A stretch of 64,000 bases of DNA. Origin: Arcticibacter tournemirensis (GTDB lineage: Bacteria > Bacteroidota > Bacteroidia > Sphingobacteriales > Sphingobacteriaceae). Positions 61,517 to 64,000 of the stretch are shown in pieces. The notes under the pieces are model-generated. The model did no database searches and was not told the origin of the DNA. It worked only from the letters and a program-made list of their open reading frames with translations. Each line of letters begins with the position of its first letter. Position 1 is the stretch's first letter. The DNA lies in NCBI RefSeq assembly GCF_006716645.1, contig NZ_VFPL01000001.1:2418001-2482000 (forward strand), read 5' to 3'. The position numbers and the translations under genes are program-made.

Positions 61517-62644
61517 TTAACTGAGTATAACCAGGTCAGTATCCGTCGCCGCTAATTTATGAAGCAACTGCTTGAATACTGCTGTTTTTAATAAAATCTG
61601 GAAAAAATTAAAATGAGGTCTGCCAATGCAGATCGTGGTGATTCCTTTTTGCTCAACCACTCCTGTAATCGTTTTTGCAATGGCATCACTTTTAATCTTT
61701 AATACTTCAGCCCCCAGTTCTGTGGCCAGCTTAAAATTATTGATCAGGTATCGTTGTTTATCCAGCCTGATCCGATCCATACCTTCGCTACTGCTTTGAA
61801 CATACAGCACGATCCATGGCGAACGCGAGTAAGATGCCAGCCTGGCTGTCTTCCTGATTACACTTCTTGCTTTCTCCTGATTGGTTGATATACAAGCCAG
61901 AAAGCGCTCCGGCCTGAGCTTGATCTTTTTGGGGATTTCTATGTCGATTTTGCGTTCGAGATGGTGGGCAACTTCTTTTAAGGCAAGCTCGCGGAGCTGC
62001 AGGATTTTTTCGGATCTGAAAAAATTGCCGAGAGCATGCTGAATCTTTGAGCGGTCATAGATCTTACCCGCCTGCAAACGTTCAATCAGCTCATCTGCCG
62101 TGAGATCAATGTTAACAATCTCATCGGCTATCTCGAGAACGCTGTCGGGCACGCGTTCCGTAATTTTTATACCTGTTATCTCTTCAGTCTCCTCGTTCAG
62201 ACTTTCAATGTGCTGGATGTTAAGTGCAGAGATGACGTTGATGCCGGCTTCCAAAATATCCACCACATCCTGCCATCTCTTTGCATTCTTGCTGCCCTCT
62301 ACATTGGAATGAGCCAGCTCGTCAACAATAACCACCTCGGGGTGACGGCTTAAAACAGCTGCCACATCCATTTCTTCAAGCGACTTTCCCTTGTAAAAGA
62401 GGCTGCGGCGGGGAATTAGGGGCAGGCCCTCCAACAGGGCGTGCGTATCTGCCCGTCCATGCGTTTCAACATAGCCGAGCTGAATGTCTATACCATTCTT
62501 CTGCAATGTATGAGCCTCCTGTAACATACGGTATGTTTTACCTACCCCAGCACTCATGCCTATATAGATCTTGAATTTTCCCCTTCTTGATCTTTTTATA
62601 AGATCAAGAAACTGTTTGACGGAATTGTCTCTGTCCTGGTCCAT
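61517..62644 (-). CDS. kdpD: Stand-alone KdpD sensor domain (KdpD N-terminal and USP-like part)
   Basis: About 375 residues. The N-terminal KdpD domain has Walker A IGMSAGVGKTYRMLQE near residue 30, Walker B VVIVDELAHSNVEGS, and the segment HIESLNEETEEITGI; the C-terminal half is the UspA-like domain (RFLACISTNQEKARSVI, WIVLYVQSS). Membrane spans, GAF and kinase domains of full KdpD are absent; the kinase is encoded next door at 59744. This is a split KdpD. ATG 62644 is chosen over TTG 62650. It lies in the operon after kdpC and a barrel protein. Confidence 0.9.
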   Translation of the reverse strand: MDQDRDNSVKQFLDLIKRSRRGKFKIYIGMSAGVGKTYRMLQEAHTLQKNGIDIQLGYVETHGRADTHALLEGLPLIPRRSLFYKGKSLEEMDVAAVLSRHPEVVIVDELAHSNVEGSKNAKRWQDVVDILEAGINVISALNIQHIESLNEETEEITGIKITERVPDSVLEIADEIVNIDLTADELIERLQAGKIYDRSKIQHALGNFFRSEKILQLRELALKEVAHHLERKIDIEIPKKIKLRPERFLACISTNQEKARSVIRKTARLASYSRSPWIVLYVQSSSEGMDRIRLDKQRYLINNFKLATELGAEVLKIKSDAIAKTITGVVEQKGITTICIGRPHFNFFQILLKTAVFKQLLHKLAATDTDLVILS

Positions 62645-62653
62645 CTCCAAATT

Positions 62654-63721
62654 TTAGAATGATATCGCAATACTTGCCGTTACCAGTGCATTATGATTTA
62701 CAACAGCATCCCCGCTTTGGAATATCTTGTCTTTACTATCATAAACCTTGCCTTCCAGACGGACTAGCGCATTCGTTACTGGCGAATAGTCGATATTTAA
62801 GGAATACCCAGTAGTCTTAAAGCCATGGGGTGTGCCGGTCGAAATAATCATCCCATCCCCGTCCTGATAATATTCAATTCTGGTCGCCATAGCAAGCTTA
62901 GCAGCCACCTGATAACGCAGAATACCAACCGCTGAAATGATATGATTGTAATCGTTACTTCCTTTTTCCTTTTGTTGTATCCCGTAATCGAAACCTGCAA
63001 TGAGTCCAAGCTTTTCGTTTAACTGAAAAATTCCGTAAAAATTATTGTAAAATCGCCTGGTCCTTATGGAGTCGGCACCTTCAGACCCAAGGTAGTTACT
63101 GTAATTTAGTGTTAACACAGCCGCAGGTTTCCATGTGAACTGGATACCGCCTGCCGGCTGACTATTGCTATCCTGCCGGTTAATGCGCTGCCAGCCATTA
63201 AGGTATAAGACCGCTGCGGTGAGCTTACCATCCGGTGTACCATAAGTTACCCTGGCTCCCGATTCATAGTATGGCGTATTCTCAGAGGCTATGTTCCTGG
63301 TCAATACCCAGCAATCCTTTGAAACTGCGCTTTCGAAACCAATATGCGAAGAGAATACCCCTGCATCCAGCCAGAGGTTGTCTTTTTGCGACAGCTTTAT
63401 ACCGGCATTAGTCTCGAAGATATTTTTTAATACCCCGGGCTCGGCAGAGAGGTTAGCGTTGCTGTAAGTTCCAGTCATTAAAGCCAGATTAGCCCTGACG
63501 CTCCCATCATCGTAAGTAGCCTTGATAAAACCGAGATTGAGGTTCACTTCGTTATGCCTGTTGTGTGAATATACGAAACCAGGACGGTTATTATTTGAGG
63601 GTTTATTGAAATCAAAACCGTAGTATGTTTCCAGGTATCCGGAGATCTTTAAAGGAGATTGCTGTGCTAAAGAGCTGTTTGCTACTCCGATAGCAGCAAT
63701 AAGAATTAAACTTTTTTTCAT
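62654..63721 (-). CDS. Outer-membrane beta-barrel protein in the kdp operon
   Basis: 355 residues with a signal peptide (LIAAIGVANSSLAQ). The mature protein alternates aromatic/Gly strands (LKISGYLETYYGFDFN, FVYSHNRHNEVNLNLGFIKA, DNLWLDAGVFSSHIGFESA) and ends LVTASIAISF with terminal Phe, a barrel signature; it resembles the putative porin-2 type. It is inserted between kdpC and the KdpD domain gene, as often in this phylum, and may carry K+ or other solutes across the outer membrane. Function is inferred from position only. Confidence 0.82.
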   Translation of the reverse strand: MKKSLILIAAIGVANSSLAQQSPLKISGYLETYYGFDFNKPSNNNRPGFVYSHNRHNEVNLNLGFIKATYDDGSVRANLALMTGTYSNANLSAEPGVLKNIFETNAGIKLSQKDNLWLDAGVFSSHIGFESAVSKDCWVLTRNIASENTPYYESGARVTYGTPDGKLTAAVLYLNGWQRINRQDSNSQPAGGIQFTWKPAAVLTLNYSNYLGSEGADSIRTRRFYNNFYGIFQLNEKLGLIAGFDYGIQQKEKGSNDYNHIISAVGILRYQVAAKLAMATRIEYYQDGDGMIISTGTPHGFKTTGYSLNIDYSPVTNALVRLEGKVYDSKDKIFQSGDAVVNHNALVTASIAISF

Positions 63722-63743
63722 TGTTTTAGAAGCCTGTAGTTAT

Positions 63744-64000
63744 TCAGTTGTTGTTTAGCCTGTCAAGTGAAACATTCAGCTTAAGAACGTTTACCCTGGA
63801 AGGTCCCAGAAGACCAAAGAGCGGCCCTGAAGTAGCCTGGGCCACTAAAGACGCTACCTGTTCTGGTTTTAAATTGCGGTTTTTTGCTATGCGCGAAACC
63901 TGCATCATGGCACCCTCGACCGATATATTTGGATCCAAGCCGCTTCCTGAAGCAGTTACCATGTCGGTAGGAATATCACTTTTCTTCAAACCAGGGTGGT
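63744..64000 (-). CDS. kdpC: Potassium-transporting ATPase subunit C, C-terminal part (cut by right edge)
   Basis: The frame is open to the window edge (through the codons HPGLKKSDIPTD), so this is the 3' part of kdpC. VTASGSGLDPNISVEGAMMQ, VSRIAKNRNL and LGLLGPSRVNVLKLNVSLDR are the conserved C-terminal KdpC motifs. KdpC stabilises the KdpFABC high-affinity K+ pump. kdpA and kdpB should lie upstream, beyond the right edge. Confidence 0.92.
   Translation of the reverse strand, partial: HPGLKKSDIPTDMVTASGSGLDPNISVEGAMMQVSRIAKNRNLKPEQVASLVAQATSGPLFGLLGPSRVNVLKLNVSLDRLNNN

Overview
The window looks like the chromosome of a member of the Bacteroidota, most likely a Sphingobacteriaceae-like soil or water organism. 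The signs are a TonB-dependent receptor, many lipobox-type lipoproteins, families largely confined to this phylum (DUF4296, DUF4625, DUF4268, Hc1-like histone), an arylsulfatase with a glycosidase, and repeated Bacteroidota-type -7 promoter elements (TAnnTTTG). It is almost entirely ordinary chromosomal sequence. I see no phage, insertion sequence, CRISPR array, tRNA or rRNA.

Layout. 1-10 kb is a DNA-repair block: the C-terminal part of SbcC (cut by the left edge), then RecD, RecC and RecB in that order. 10-17.5 kb has small lipoproteins, a TesA-like esterase divergent from a YbbA-YbbP ABC exporter (ybbA carries an in-frame amber codon), an MFS transporter and a LutA-like Fe-S protein. 17.5-23 kb is a translation block (thrS-infC-rpmI-rplT) followed by a DUF72 protein, a 1-Cys peroxiredoxin and a cold-shock protein. 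23-32 kb holds aspartate kinase, a THUMP-like methyltransferase, YggS, MutS2 and several small proteins; its intergenic gaps contain 7-nt-period repeats. 32.5-41 kb has a two-gene DsbD system, a histone-like protein, an outer-membrane barrel/lipoprotein pair, an acid phosphatase and sensor kinases. 41-48 kb has a DinB-like protein, a second kinase abutting an M1 peptidase, and a glycosidase-sulfatase pair. 47.7-51.9 kb is a TonB receptor locus with His-rich DUF4625 lipoproteins, in which two genes carry single-base frameshifts. 52-59.7 kb holds an Rnk/Gre-like factor, a membrane-anchored glutamate-synthase-domain protein, a six-hairpin glycosidase, an ABC-F ATPase and a nucleosidase. 59.7-64 kb is the distal part of a kdp potassium-uptake operon on the minus strand: kdpC (cut by the right edge), a barrel protein, a stand-alone KdpD sensor domain and a separate histidine kinase.

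The main points for follow-up are three apparent gene breaks (amber codon in ybbA; frameshifts in the TonB receptor and in a DUF4625 lipoprotein), the heptanucleotide-period intergenic repeats, two genes sharing an identical 15-nt promoter/start junction that predicts leaderless mRNAs, and a lipoprotein with a SusC-plug-like C terminus. The broken genes could be real mutations or consensus errors; the sequence alone cannot decide.
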